Program-made: the position numbers and the translations under genes
Notes under the pieces: model-generated
Seen by the model: the letters and a program-made list of their open reading frames with translations, nothing else
What the model was told of the DNA's origin: nothing
The model's database searches: none
In this document: one piece after another, positions 8,501 through 17,236 of the stretch
How the letters are laid out: each line of letters opens with the position of its first letter
Numbering within the stretch: position 1 is the first letter of the stretch
NCBI GenBank assembly: GCA_020161535.1
Contig: JAIUNW010000008.1
Coordinates: 1-64,000, forward strand
From: Bacteroidota bacterium
GTDB lineage: Bacteria > Bacteroidota > Bacteroidia > Chitinophagales > Chitinophagaceae
Length of the DNA: 64,000 bases
Direction: 5' to 3'

Positions 8501-10605
8501 AGTTGCATTTTGCCATCAACCGTTGGAAAACGATTGCTGATATTGCCCGCCAAATGTACCGTTGCTTGAAGGTTGCTATCGAGACTGGATACGGCTGCCT
8601 TGTAATTGCCTTTGGCGATATCTCCACTTACTTTGATATCGTGGTACCGATATCCGTTGTAATAAGCTTGCTGAACAGTGAGATCTGTTTGGGCAGCCAT
8701 GGTAGGCAAAGCATAACCACGACCGGAAATTTTTCCTGCCCCAACAATGCGACCGATACTAGTGTCTTTGATCCATTTACCAGCCTGCATGTCGAGCTTT
8801 CGTACATGAAGGTTATATGTTGCGCCGATACTATCAGTAAAATTGTCGATGCTGCCAGCCAGCGAAACCATGCCAAAGCTTGATTGCACTTGGAGGTCGG
8901 TTTTCGCCGAACGCGTGCTCGCAGCGAGTTGGCCCTGCACGCGAAGACTGGCAGGTAAATCTATATTATTGGGCAAGGTGCCATCGGGCAGCCAGGCATT
9001 GATGGCGCTTTTACCTGATTGTACATCAAGCTTATTGAATGAAGCATACAAGTTCTTGCTGTCGGTAGGCTGGTTGATGAAACCTGTCAAGGCGATCTGG
9101 TTTCCCGCATTGTCGCGCAACTGAAGTTCTTTTACCGCCAGTTTCTTTAAGTTGCCGCCAATAGCACCATCGAGGTCGATAATTTTGTTCCAGATTTTTT
9201 TGAACGATGAATCGTTGCGAAGCTGTGGTACAAAATAAAGGGCATCGCTCAATACGAGGTGCGTTTGCCTTAACTCAGCACTGATACCCAGAGATGAAAT
9301 ATTATTATCCAGGTTGGCCCAGCCCGGCGCAGTTACACTGATTTCATGGGCGATGCGACTGTTATTGGTTTCAAACAATAGTTTCTTGAGCGATAAAAGC
9401 GAGTCGGTGTAAACCAGATTGGCCGTAGCCTTTTTGATTACAAAACCACTTTTATCTGCTACTTGCAGCGAAGCCAGAAAAGCCGTTAATCCTTTAGGTG
9501 TGTATTGTAGGTTTTTGACCGACAGGTTCAACGGCGACAGAAAAAAATGGGCTGCATCAAATGCATTTTTATAAGGCGTTGGCGGTGCGGTTCGATTGTC
9601 CATTTTGAACTGCCCGTCTTTCAATAAAAAATCCGGGCTCTCCACTACCCATGTATTCGGTGCGCTGCTTTCAGTGCTGGCACTGCTGTCGAGCCCTTTC
9701 TTCATTTCCAAGAAACCGCGGGGTTGAATGAGTTGAACAAAGCCTGTTTGGATATGCGTTTTGGCCAGGTCGAACGACGCAAGTTTAAAAGAAACATCTT
9801 CCAGTCGCCAACCGGTGTTGATGCCCGAACCTTCATCACTGTAAGCAATAAAAGCGTTTTCTAACTGAAACAGTTTGGCCAGCAGCCGGAAAGCCGTACT
9901 GCTTTCAGCATTGTTAACGGCCGAGGTTGAAGGCGTTGTTGGACGATAGGCTTGTCGGTATACAGCTTCCAGTTTTTTGGTGCGCAACTCCCGGATGTCA
10001 TAATTCCCGGCGCCTGGATTCAACTCATCGATAGCGAGGTGCAGATGGTCGAGTTTGAGGTGGGCAAACATACCGGCCTGGTCGTCGAGATAACGAATGC
10101 GAATCTTTTCCAGATCGATCCACTGAATATTGAGTTGTAAGCTGGCGCCGCTGCTGGTATCCACCACCGTTGTATCTGTACTGGCAAAGGCATCGGGAAT
10201 GAATTGGTAGTTCATTTTTCCGCCGGGTAGGGTGTAGGCATTTGCGGTCACATCAGACCAGGTTAGTTGGTGGATCGTCAGCCTGCTTTTGAGGAGGTCT
10301 AGCAGGTCGTACCTGACGGAAAGTTTTCCGCTGTAAAGCAGGGGTTCATTTTGCTGATCGGCGATATACACCCGGCTCAATTCAAGGCGAGTAAACCAGC
10401 GCATGTGGAAAGCACCGATCGATACCGTGGTGTGCAATTTATCGGACAGGTAGGATGCAGCCTTTGTCCGAACCAGGTTCTGGGCGGTTTGGGTTTGTAA
10501 AGCCAGCAAAAGCAGTACGGGCAATACCAGTAAAATGCCCAGTACAATGAGCACCCAACGCAGCCATTTGGGAATCCCAGATGGGTATAATCGAATTACT
10601 TTCAA
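5581..10605 (-). CDS. tamB: Translocation and assembly module protein TamB (AsmA-like bridge protein)
   Basis: 1674 aa, one of the largest proteins here. An N-terminal membrane helix (about residues 15-36, WVLIVLGILLVLPVLLLLAL) anchors it in the inner membrane. The body is beta-rich with many short repeats of the AsmA/TamB groove type. The last 400 residues form the TamB C-terminal domain (old DUF490), with LNLTIDPSSNMSLTGRYEIDEGKYEL and the end VDYAITRDGRYKLRAFQRN. The start codon is TTG at 10605: the frame is closed by TAA a few codons upstream, and the next ATG would remove the membrane helix. It is the first gene of the tamB-tamL operon. Confidence 0.93.
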   Translation of the reverse strand: MKVIRLYPSGIPKWLRWVLIVLGILLVLPVLLLLALQTQTAQNLVRTKAASYLSDKLHTTVSIGAFHMRWFTRLELSRVYIADQQNEPLLYSGKLSVRYDLLDLLKSRLTIHQLTWSDVTANAYTLPGGKMNYQFIPDAFASTDTTVVDTSSGASLQLNIQWIDLEKIRIRYLDDQAGMFAHLKLDHLHLAIDELNPGAGNYDIRELRTKKLEAVYRQAYRPTTPSTSAVNNAESSTAFRLLAKLFQLENAFIAYSDEGSGINTGWRLEDVSFKLASFDLAKTHIQTGFVQLIQPRGFLEMKKGLDSSASTESSAPNTWVVESPDFLLKDGQFKMDNRTAPPTPYKNAFDAAHFFLSPLNLSVKNLQYTPKGLTAFLASLQVADKSGFVIKKATANLVYTDSLLSLKKLLFETNNSRIAHEISVTAPGWANLDNNISSLGISAELRQTHLVLSDALYFVPQLRNDSSFKKIWNKIIDLDGAIGGNLKKLAVKELQLRDNAGNQIALTGFINQPTDSKNLYASFNKLDVQSGKSAINAWLPDGTLPNNIDLPASLRVQGQLAASTRSAKTDLQVQSSFGMVSLAGSIDNFTDSIGATYNLHVRKLDMQAGKWIKDTSIGRIVGAGKISGRGYALPTMAAQTDLTVQQAYYNGYRYHDIKVSGDIAKGNYKAAVSSLDSNLQATVHLAGNISNRFPTVDGKMQLDRVDLMALGLSSSPMVVKGIFKVDLQNAQPRQLNGRFDVVELQLADGKNIYALDSILLVANTDSGYQGIWFTSPFGTATARGDFDYTNVFMAAAQIIQHHLQPAGTDSSLAKMGKSKQQMELEANLRWPKGLRKLAPGLEMNKPLILTARVNTDSLLVAADLDLKSFRLDSLRADSTEMHVLANRDSLYVQAGLAALHHPSFPLNRTLLTANANQGDLNWRLRLDDKAASEKYRLAGNVKVLPGNDYNIHFARQVLLHYKEFDAGQNNLIEWRNGKLASAVLHLVADSQSLEIKTGTGTGTLPPVFVDINQFKLSTITGILGQDSALAEAYINGKISASNLDQTPAIEANLDLSNLVAKGIPVGNLATTLSTDDNGQYNIGATLSGFDNDVQVKGVYGDQLDFDVLLNKLNLHSFEPFTAGQASRMTGSANGNIKITGTTSTPVVTGELAFTEGQANITMINTTLQFPAEKLVFDERGIVFNQFTLKDSLDGTTNINGRINTGNYSDIGFDLKIKMDNFNVLGPKANDDQLYYGPAFIDADIAVSGDLDLPVVDMQVSLRDKSNVTVTIPETEPGLEDRDGVIVFVNRANPPDSNLLNGKEVVVKQTAISGIDLSAAINITKSSTLNIIIDPVNGDYLVAKGNASLNLTIDPSSNMSLTGRYEIDEGKYELSLNQLIKRSFSLEKGSSITWDGDVTGAQLDITAKYLVKAPAIDLLSNQVQDPDNRQYRQKIPVEVYLLIKDELLKPTISFQLDMPEKDRTIFQNKAYLRIKQINVSESELNKQVMGLLVLQSFISDDPLSTLDQRGGGSMAEAARESVSKILSQQLNNLAGKLVKGVDLNFDLQSQEDYSTGSQTERTSLNIGASKALFNDRLTVAVGSNIGLSGNTAGNASSLIGDVTVDYAITRDGRYKLRAFQRNQTDAILQGQIIETGLTFMLVLDYNEFKEILRRSKQEKELIRREEEKKKNRKKD

Positions 10606-10630
10606 TAGCTTTTATGAATAATGGCGTGCG

Positions 10631-10638
10631 CAAAATTA
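10631..10638 (-). promoter_or_regulatory. -7 box of the tamB-tamL promoter
   Basis: TAATTTTG on the minus strand fits TAnnTTTG exactly and lies 25 bases before the TTG start of tamB. No good -33 element was seen. Confidence 0.4.
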
Positions 10639-10775
10639 GCTTTATAACCGCTTAGCCCCATCTTTTGGCTGACAGGAATCGGGCCAGTATGACAATTTTG
10701 CGCATTTGAGGGGAAAAAGTGGCCGTGGCACCGGGTTTGAGTTCATCTGGGCGACTAACATAAAACTATTTAGCT

Positions 10776-12596
10776 ATGCAAAAAGGCAGTATCCGTGTTC
10801 AAACGGAGAATATTTTCCCCATAATTAAGAAGTTCCTGTACAGCGAGCACGATATTTTTCTACGCGAGCTGATCAGCAATGCCGTGGATGCCACCCAGAA
10901 ACTGAAGACCCTATCGTCGCTCGGCGAAGCAAAGGGTGAGCTGGGGGATCTGGCGATCGAAGTGAAAATTGATACCACCGCCAAAACCCTCACTATTTCA
11001 GATAAGGGCATTGGCATGACGGCCGAAGAGGTCGATAAATACATTAACCAGGTCGCCTTCTCTGGTGCGGAAGAATTCGTAAACAAGTACAAAGGCCAGA
11101 ACGAAAACAATATCATTGGGCATTTTGGTCTCGGGTTCTATTCTTCGTTTATGGTGAGCGATAAGGTCGAAATTATCACCAAGAGTTATAAAGATGCACC
11201 CGCCGTAAAATGGGAATGTGATGGCAGCCCTGAATTCAGCCTGACCGAGTGCGATAAAACAACGCGGGGTACTGACATTATTCTTTATATCAATGAAGAG
11301 AGCAAGGAGTTTCTGGAAGCATCGCGGGTGAAAGAGGTGTTGAATAAATTTTGTCGATTCCTGCCTGTTCCCATCTTTTTTGAAGGCGAGCAGGTGAATA
11401 ATCCTACGCCTGCCTGGACCCGCAAGCCGGCAGATTTGACGGCCAAAGATTACCAGGATTTTTACAAAGAACTCTACCCTTACAATGAACCACCGCTGTT
11501 TTGGATTCACCTGAATGTGGATTATCCGTTCCACCTGACGGGTATCCTTTATTTCCCCAAAATCAAACAGAGTTTTGAGATCCAGAAAGACAAGATCCAG
11601 TTGTATAGCAACCAGGTTTTTGTTACCGACGAAGTGAAGGACATTGTACCTGAATTTCTGATGCTGTTACAAGGCGTGATTGATAGTCCTGATATTCCGC
11701 TGAATGTAAGCCGCAGTTATTTGCAGGGTGATCCGAATGTGAAAAAGATCAACAACCACATCACCAAAAAAGTGGCCGACAAACTCGAAGAGATCTTTCG
11801 CAATAACCGCAAAGAGTTTGAAGAAAAATGGGATAGCCTGGGTTTGTTTGTGAAATATGGCATGATGACCGACGATAAGTTTCTGGAGAAAGCGGAGAAG
11901 TTTCTGATCATGGAGAATGTAGACGGTTCAGCCTGGTATACGATGGAGGAATATAAAACGGAAACGGCCGGTCTGCAAAAAAACAAAGAAGGCAAAACCG
12001 TGGTGGTTTATACGACCGAGCCGGTGCAGCAGAATGCATTTATCAAAGCAGCTTCCGAAAAAGGGTATAAGGTAGTGAAGATGGAAACCATTATTGATGC
12101 GTCGTTCATCAACCAAATGGAGATGAAATGGCAGGATGTGCATTTTGTGCGCGTGGATGCTGATATCGCCGATAACCTGGTCGACAAGCAAGACGCAGTT
12201 GCCTCCGTGCTTTCGACCGAGCAGGAGGAAAAATTGAAAAAACTATTTGATACAAAGCCGGAAGGTTTGCAGGTAACGGTAGAAGTGAAGGGGTTGGGTG
12301 CTACTGCTGCACCGGTGCTGGCCACGCGACCTGAATTCATGCGCCGTATGAAAGACATGGCTGCCATGAGTGGACCGATGGGAAGCTTTTACGCCAATAT
12401 GCCCGATGAGGTATTGTTGACGGTGAATGGCAACCATCCTATTTATCAGCAGGTGTTGGCTACTGGCGACGAAGGCAAGCAGGAGCGGATTACGCGTAAT
12501 TTGTCTGACCTGGCTTTGTTGTCGCAGGGATTGTTGAAAGGCGCCGCACTGACCAATTTTATCGAGCGCAGCGTTGAATTGATGGAAGGAAAATAA
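10776..12596 (+). CDS. htpG: Molecular chaperone HtpG (Hsp90)
   Basis: 606 aa, near the usual HtpG length. The N-terminal GHKL ATPase domain shows the ATP-binding motifs LRELISNAVDA, DKGIGM and GHFGLGFYSSFMV. The middle domain carries the conserved RGVIDSPDIPLNVSRSYLQ-like stretch (about residues 292-316). The C-terminal dimer domain follows. There is no organelle or secretion signal, so it is cytosolic. It stands alone on the plus strand; its stop codon is only 2 bases from the convergent recJ stop. Confidence 0.97.
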   Translation: MQKGSIRVQTENIFPIIKKFLYSEHDIFLRELISNAVDATQKLKTLSSLGEAKGELGDLAIEVKIDTTAKTLTISDKGIGMTAEEVDKYINQVAFSGAEEFVNKYKGQNENNIIGHFGLGFYSSFMVSDKVEIITKSYKDAPAVKWECDGSPEFSLTECDKTTRGTDIILYINEESKEFLEASRVKEVLNKFCRFLPVPIFFEGEQVNNPTPAWTRKPADLTAKDYQDFYKELYPYNEPPLFWIHLNVDYPFHLTGILYFPKIKQSFEIQKDKIQLYSNQVFVTDEVKDIVPEFLMLLQGVIDSPDIPLNVSRSYLQGDPNVKKINNHITKKVADKLEEIFRNNRKEFEEKWDSLGLFVKYGMMTDDKFLEKAEKFLIMENVDGSAWYTMEEYKTETAGLQKNKEGKTVVVYTTEPVQQNAFIKAASEKGYKVVKMETIIDASFINQMEMKWQDVHFVRVDADIADNLVDKQDAVASVLSTEQEEKLKKLFDTKPEGLQVTVEVKGLGATAAPVLATRPEFMRRMKDMAAMSGPMGSFYANMPDEVLLTVNGNHPIYQQVLATGDEGKQERITRNLSDLALLSQGLLKGAALTNFIERSVELMEGK

Positions 12597-12598
12597 GA

Positions 12599-14305
12599 TC
12601 AGCTTTCAGTGGGACGGACGTCGAGCACACGCAACTGCAGGTGCTTTTGTCCGTTCCACTCATTTTCTTCAATGGTATACACCAGGTCGACTGGCGTGCC
12701 CGCAGTCAGTAACGGAAATTTGCCGGCAAGTCCGAAGCCGATTCCGGAGAAAAGAATATTTCCCTGGCTTACGCTGAATTTTATGTGCTGTTCTTTCACA
12801 ATTTTTGACCAGCCATTGTTTTTAACCCCGCGTGAAAGCCATACCGGCTTGCTGTTTTCCGGGCCAAAGGGTTCCATCTGTTTTACGATGTTGAAAAAAG
12901 GCTGTTTAATTTCCTGGAAAGAAATTTCACTGTCAATGATTATTTCAGGCGTCATTTGTTCAGGAACAATGGTTGCCGCCACCACCGATTCAAATTTCGC
13001 GGTAAAGCCTTCGACCGCATCGGGTAGTAATGTCATGCCGGCGGCAGCGAAATGTCCGCCGTAACCAATCAGGAACTCGCGGCAAGCATGTACGGCTTCA
13101 TACAAATTAAATCCCGAAACACTTCTGGCACTGCCAGTTACCACATCGCCACTTCGTGTGAGCACTACAGTGGGCCGGTAGTATCGATCGATGAGGCGGG
13201 AGGCAACGATGCCCACAACGCCTTTGTGCCAATGCGGCTGGTAAACGACGGTTGATCTTCGGCCTACAAAATCGGCCGTTTCAGTGATCATTGCCAGTGC
13301 TTCTTCGGTAATCTGCAAATCAGCTTCCTTACGGTCATCATTATGCGAATGCAATTGAGACGCTATCGATATTGATTTTGCAGGATCTTTTTCAACAAAC
13401 AATTGCACGGCGAGGCGGGCATCGTCCATTCTGCCGGCGGCATTTACTTTCGGGGCGATAACGAATACGAGATTGCCCATCAGCATGGTGCCGGTATGCC
13501 CGGCCAATTCAAGCAGGGCTTTGATGCCTGGCGAAGGGTGTTCGTTTATTTTTTTGAGACCGAAGTAGGCAAGTATTCTGTTTTCACCGGTTAGCGGAAC
13601 GATATCTGCAGCAATAGCGGTGGCCACCAGGTCGAGATAGGTTAAAAAGAATTCATCGGGTTGTTGGAGGTCCCGGCACAGTGCTGTTATCAATTTGAAA
13701 CCGACACCGCAGCCGCATAGCTCCTTATAAGGATAGGCGCAATCGGGTTGTTTGGGATTGAGGATGGCAGTTGCCGCCGGCAGGATGGCATCGGGCTGGT
13801 GGTGGTCGCAAATGATAAAATCGATGCCAAGTGAAGCTGCATAGGCTACTAAATCGACCGATTTTATGCCGCAATCCAGGGCGATGATCAGGGTGGCGCC
13901 AGATTCGTGGGCAAAGTCGATTCCTTGTCTTGATACCCCGTAACCTTCTTTGTAACGATGGGGAATATAGTAGTCCAGCCGGTCAGACTCATATATCTGG
14001 AGGAGGAACTGGTACATGCAGGCCACGGCGGTGGTACCATCTACGTCGTAGTCGCCGAATACCAATATCTTTTCCCGGTTTTGCAGGGCGGCCATGATGC
14101 GTGCTACCGCTTTGTCCATGTCTTTCATCAACCAGGGATCATGGAGGGCAGTCAGGTTGGGCCGGAAAAAGGATTTGGCGGCGGCAAAACTGGAAATGCC
14201 GCGTTGAACCAGGAGTTTGCAAATGGTGCTGCTGATGCCCAGGTCTTTTTGCAGACTGGCTACCGCCGCAGGGTTCGCCTCCAGTATTGTCCAGCGTTTT
14301 TCCAT
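12599..14305 (-). CDS. recJ: Single-stranded-DNA-specific exonuclease RecJ
   Basis: 568 aa. DHH phosphoesterase fold: motif I DYDVDG at residues 85-90, DCG at 144-146 and DHH at 167-169, which bind the two catalytic metal ions. The DHHA1 domain contains the GGHFAAAGM motif, and an OB-like C-terminal domain follows. It degrades single-stranded DNA 5' to 3' in recombination and mismatch repair. It starts 2 bases after the stop of the polyprenyl synthase gene, so the two share an operon. Confidence 0.97.
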   Translation of the reverse strand: MEKRWTILEANPAAVASLQKDLGISSTICKLLVQRGISSFAAAKSFFRPNLTALHDPWLMKDMDKAVARIMAALQNREKILVFGDYDVDGTTAVACMYQFLLQIYESDRLDYYIPHRYKEGYGVSRQGIDFAHESGATLIIALDCGIKSVDLVAYAASLGIDFIICDHHQPDAILPAATAILNPKQPDCAYPYKELCGCGVGFKLITALCRDLQQPDEFFLTYLDLVATAIAADIVPLTGENRILAYFGLKKINEHPSPGIKALLELAGHTGTMLMGNLVFVIAPKVNAAGRMDDARLAVQLFVEKDPAKSISIASQLHSHNDDRKEADLQITEEALAMITETADFVGRRSTVVYQPHWHKGVVGIVASRLIDRYYRPTVVLTRSGDVVTGSARSVSGFNLYEAVHACREFLIGYGGHFAAAGMTLLPDAVEGFTAKFESVVAATIVPEQMTPEIIIDSEISFQEIKQPFFNIVKQMEPFGPENSKPVWLSRGVKNNGWSKIVKEQHIKFSVSQGNILFSGIGFGLAGKFPLLTAGTPVDLVYTIEENEWNGQKHLQLRVLDVRPTES

Positions 14306-14307
14306 GG

Positions 14308-15270
14308 TTAATATTTCCGGTCGGTGGTATAACGAACCAGTTCTTCGAGCGCCCGGGACGACTCTGATTCGGGGAAATCCTTTAAAATGGCCAGCGCTTC
14401 GTCGCGGTACTGGTTCATTTTTTCTTCGGCGTAGGCGATTCCGCCCGATTTTACCACTGTTTGGATGACTGCTTTCACCTTTTCGGTATTGCGATTGTCG
14501 TTTTTGAGGGTATTTATTAGCTGGCGGCGGGTTGCTTTATCGGCTTTGTTCAGGGTATATATAATAGGCAGGGTAAGTTTTTTCTCTTTGATATCGTTGC
14601 CGGTGGGTTTGCCGACGGCAGCGGAACCATAGTCGAACAGGTCATCTTTGATCTGGAATGCGATGCCGATTTTCTCCCCAAATAGCCGCATTTTTTCGGC
14701 AATTTCTTCACTTTCGGTGCTGGAAAAAGCGCCGGTAGCGCAGGCGGCGGCAAGCAAGGAGGCGGTTTTGTTTCGGATAATATCGAAATAGATACCTTCT
14801 TCCAAGTTCAGTGTGCGGGCTTTTTCCATTTGCAGCAGTTCGCCTTCGCTCATGCGTTGAACGGCATCAGAGAGGTACTGAAGAACACGGAAATCTTTGC
14901 TAGCCAATGAGATATGCAACCCCCGGGTAAGTAGGTAGTCGCCAATCAGCACCGAAGCTTTGGCTTTCCAAAGCGCATAAGTGGAGAAAAAGCCGCGGCG
15001 TTCCATCGATTCATCTACTACATCGTCGTGTACCAGGCTGGCGGTATGCACCAGTTCAACCAGGGAGGCCGCCCGGTACGTGGCATCGGTAATGCCACCG
15101 GCGACCTTGGCCGTTAGCAAGACAAACATGGGGCGCATCTGTTTTCCCTTCCGTTTTACGATGAAACTGGTGATGCGGTTGAGCATGGGGACCGGGCTTT
15201 GGACGGCTTCCTTGAATCGGCTATCGAAAATTTCCAGTTCATCGGCTATAACGGGGGGTGGTATGCGCAT
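14308..15270 (-). CDS. Polyprenyl diphosphate synthase
   Basis: 320 aa from the ATG at 15270; a GTG two codons earlier is also possible. All-helical class I isoprenoid synthase. The first aspartate-rich motif is DDVVD at residues 82-86, and the second is DDLFD at 209-213; both bind Mg-diphosphate. KGKQMRPMF is the usual GKxxRP motif. It makes a long prenyl chain, probably the side chain of menaquinone (octaprenyl or heptaprenyl type). The product length cannot be read from sequence alone. Co-transcribed with recJ. Confidence 0.93.
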   Translation of the reverse strand: MRIPPPVIADELEIFDSRFKEAVQSPVPMLNRITSFIVKRKGKQMRPMFVLLTAKVAGGITDATYRAASLVELVHTASLVHDDVVDESMERRGFFSTYALWKAKASVLIGDYLLTRGLHISLASKDFRVLQYLSDAVQRMSEGELLQMEKARTLNLEEGIYFDIIRNKTASLLAAACATGAFSSTESEEIAEKMRLFGEKIGIAFQIKDDLFDYGSAAVGKPTGNDIKEKKLTLPIIYTLNKADKATRRQLINTLKNDNRNTEKVKAVIQTVVKSGGIAYAEEKMNQYRDEALAILKDFPESESSRALEELVRYTTDRKY

Positions 15271-15390
15271 GCTCACAGATAATCGGGCAAATTACTACAA
15301 TGCGCCCCAATTTCAAGCAGCATAAAGAATCCGTAATATGTCTAGTAATTGATTTTCTTTGCGTTAAACAGGCCGGACATTAGTAAATTA

Positions 15391-15421
15391 TTTGGTATTT
15401 AATTCCCATTCGATATTTTTG
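15391..15421 (+). promoter_or_regulatory. Promoter of the OmpA-family gene
   Basis: TTTG at 15391-15394, a 19-base spacer, then TATTTTTG at 15414-15421. This fits the Bacteroidota sigma factor consensus TTTG-N19-TAnnTTTG in full. Transcription should start near 15425, giving a leader of about 55 bases. It is the best promoter match in the window and fits an abundant outer-membrane protein. Confidence 0.75.
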
Positions 15422-15481
15422 TCAAGATTTTGAAGACCCGTATCCTGTCAATTCATTAACTATTATTTATAAAATTTCATT

Positions 15482-17155
15482 ATGGCCAACAAAAAATACA
15501 AGGCACTTCTGGCTTTTATGTGCTTGTTATTTTCGGTTAGCTCGTTTGCCCAGGAGAGTGGTGCGAGTTACGATGTGCAGGATTCATCCCTGATACCCCG
15601 GAAGCGATTGCCACAGCACAACGACTTTATGGGTAATACCTATGCATTTCCCGCCAAGCCCAGAAATCAATGGGAAGTTGGTATCAAAGGAGGGCTTTTT
15701 AATGTTTTTGGTGATGTGCCGTCGGTTCTTCCCACTTTTGGCGGTGGCATTCATGTAAGGAAATCGCTTGGTTATGTGTTTTCACTGCGTGGTGAATTCA
15801 TGTATGGCATGGCCAAAGGCATAAATTGGAAGCAACGTACGGCTGGTATTAGCCCCGTGGCACAGCGGCTTGGATATGGTACTACCGCTTATCCGATGTT
15901 GTATGATAATTACAAAACAGTGATGAAAGACCTGGATCTTTCATTGTTGGTATCTGTCAATAATATTCGCTTCAACAAAGGCATTTCCAAATGGAACGCC
16001 TATGGCATTGCAGGTGTAGGTATTTCCTGGTATAACACCAAGCAAAACCTTTTGAACGGCAGCAATCAACCTTACAATTTCAGTACTGCCGTAAGCAATC
16101 CAAACGTTTGGTCTGATCGCAAAGAGACCGTTAAGCAGTTGAAAAGTCTAATGGACGACTCTTACGAAACGGCTGCTGAAACTGACGGCGAATCAAGAGC
16201 AAAACTGGGTAACAATACCCTTAAACCAAACGGCCACCTTGGTTTGGGCTTTGCTTATAAACTCTCTAAAAAGCTAAATATTGCGCTGGAAGACAAAATT
16301 ACTTTTGTACGTAATGATGACCTGATTGATGGCCAGCGCTATCAAAATGTTCGCACTGGTGCGTCCAACAACCCTTATGGCGGTGTTCTTACGCCCGACT
16401 ACGATTCATATAACTTCCTGTCACTGGGTCTTAACCTGAACCTGGGCGGTAACGCAGTAGAGCCTCTTTACTGGATCAACCCGCTCGAATACGCTTACAA
16501 CGAGTTGAATGCGCCGAAGCACATGAAAATGCCGAAGCCCATTCTCGACGATGCTGATGGCGACGGTGTAACCGACCAGTTTGACCTGGAACCCAACACC
16601 CCCCAGGGCGCGCCGGTTGATACGCATGGTGTGAGCAAGGATACCGATGGTGATGGTGTACCAGATTTCAAAGACAAGGAACTGATTACCCCAACGCAGT
16701 GTCAGCCTGTTGACGCCGATGGTATCGGTAAATGTCCTGAGCCTCCTTGCTGTAAAGAAATTCGCGAAAGCGGAGTTGTTGGTGGTGCTGGCAGAGCTTG
16801 TAATATCGGTGACCTGCCCAGTGTTTACTTTAAAGCACGCGCTACTTCACTTGATAATGATGCCAAAGCCGTATTGGCCAGCGTAGCAGAGAAAATGCGT
16901 ACCAACGCCGAATGTAAAGTAGTGGTGATCGGATACGGCGAATCCAGCAAGTCTGCACAGCAGTTGAGTTGGGATCGTGTAAACGCGGTAATCAACTACC
17001 TGGTAGACAAAGAAGGTATCAGTGCCGACCGCTTTATCTTCCGCCACTCTGAACCCCAGGGTGACCCGAACTCAGTTGACCTGAGAGACGGTACTGCAGA
17101 AGATGGCCCGAATTCAGTGCCGGCGCCGTTCCCGAACCTGCGTAAGAAAAACTAA
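15482..17155 (+). CDS. OmpA-family outer membrane protein with calcium-binding-type repeats
   Basis: 557 aa. A signal peptide ends SSFAQ at about residue 24. Residues 60-330 form a beta-barrel-type domain (for example WEVGIKGGLFNVFGDVPSVL and LGLGFAYKLSKKLNIALED). Thrombospondin-type-3 repeats follow (DADGDGVTDQFD, DTDGDGVPDFKD; residues 355-400). An OmpA-like C-terminal domain starts near VYFKARATSLDNDA. In that domain the usual GHTD segment is GYGES, so the Asp that normally binds peptidoglycan diaminopimelate is replaced, while LSWDR keeps the Arg. It probably links outer membrane and cell wall. It has its own strong promoter and terminator. Confidence 0.9.
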   Translation: MANKKYKALLAFMCLLFSVSSFAQESGASYDVQDSSLIPRKRLPQHNDFMGNTYAFPAKPRNQWEVGIKGGLFNVFGDVPSVLPTFGGGIHVRKSLGYVFSLRGEFMYGMAKGINWKQRTAGISPVAQRLGYGTTAYPMLYDNYKTVMKDLDLSLLVSVNNIRFNKGISKWNAYGIAGVGISWYNTKQNLLNGSNQPYNFSTAVSNPNVWSDRKETVKQLKSLMDDSYETAAETDGESRAKLGNNTLKPNGHLGLGFAYKLSKKLNIALEDKITFVRNDDLIDGQRYQNVRTGASNNPYGGVLTPDYDSYNFLSLGLNLNLGGNAVEPLYWINPLEYAYNELNAPKHMKMPKPILDDADGDGVTDQFDLEPNTPQGAPVDTHGVSKDTDGDGVPDFKDKELITPTQCQPVDADGIGKCPEPPCCKEIRESGVVGGAGRACNIGDLPSVYFKARATSLDNDAKAVLASVAEKMRTNAECKVVVIGYGESSKSAQQLSWDRVNAVINYLVDKEGISADRFIFRHSEPQGDPNSVDLRDGTAEDGPNSVPAPFPNLRKKN

Positions 17156-17176
17156 AAGGTTAATATTGAGCCAATT

Positions 17177-17203
17177 AAACCCCGCTTAGGCGGGGTTTTT
17201 TTA
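17177..17203 (+). terminator. Terminator of the OmpA-family gene
   Basis: Perfect 9-bp stem AAACCCCGC / GCGGGGTTT with loop TTAG, followed by a T tract to 17202. It lies 21 bases after the stop codon. Confidence 0.9.
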
Positions 17204-17236
17204 TATTTGGCAAATCTGTTAAATTTGCAGGCTTCT

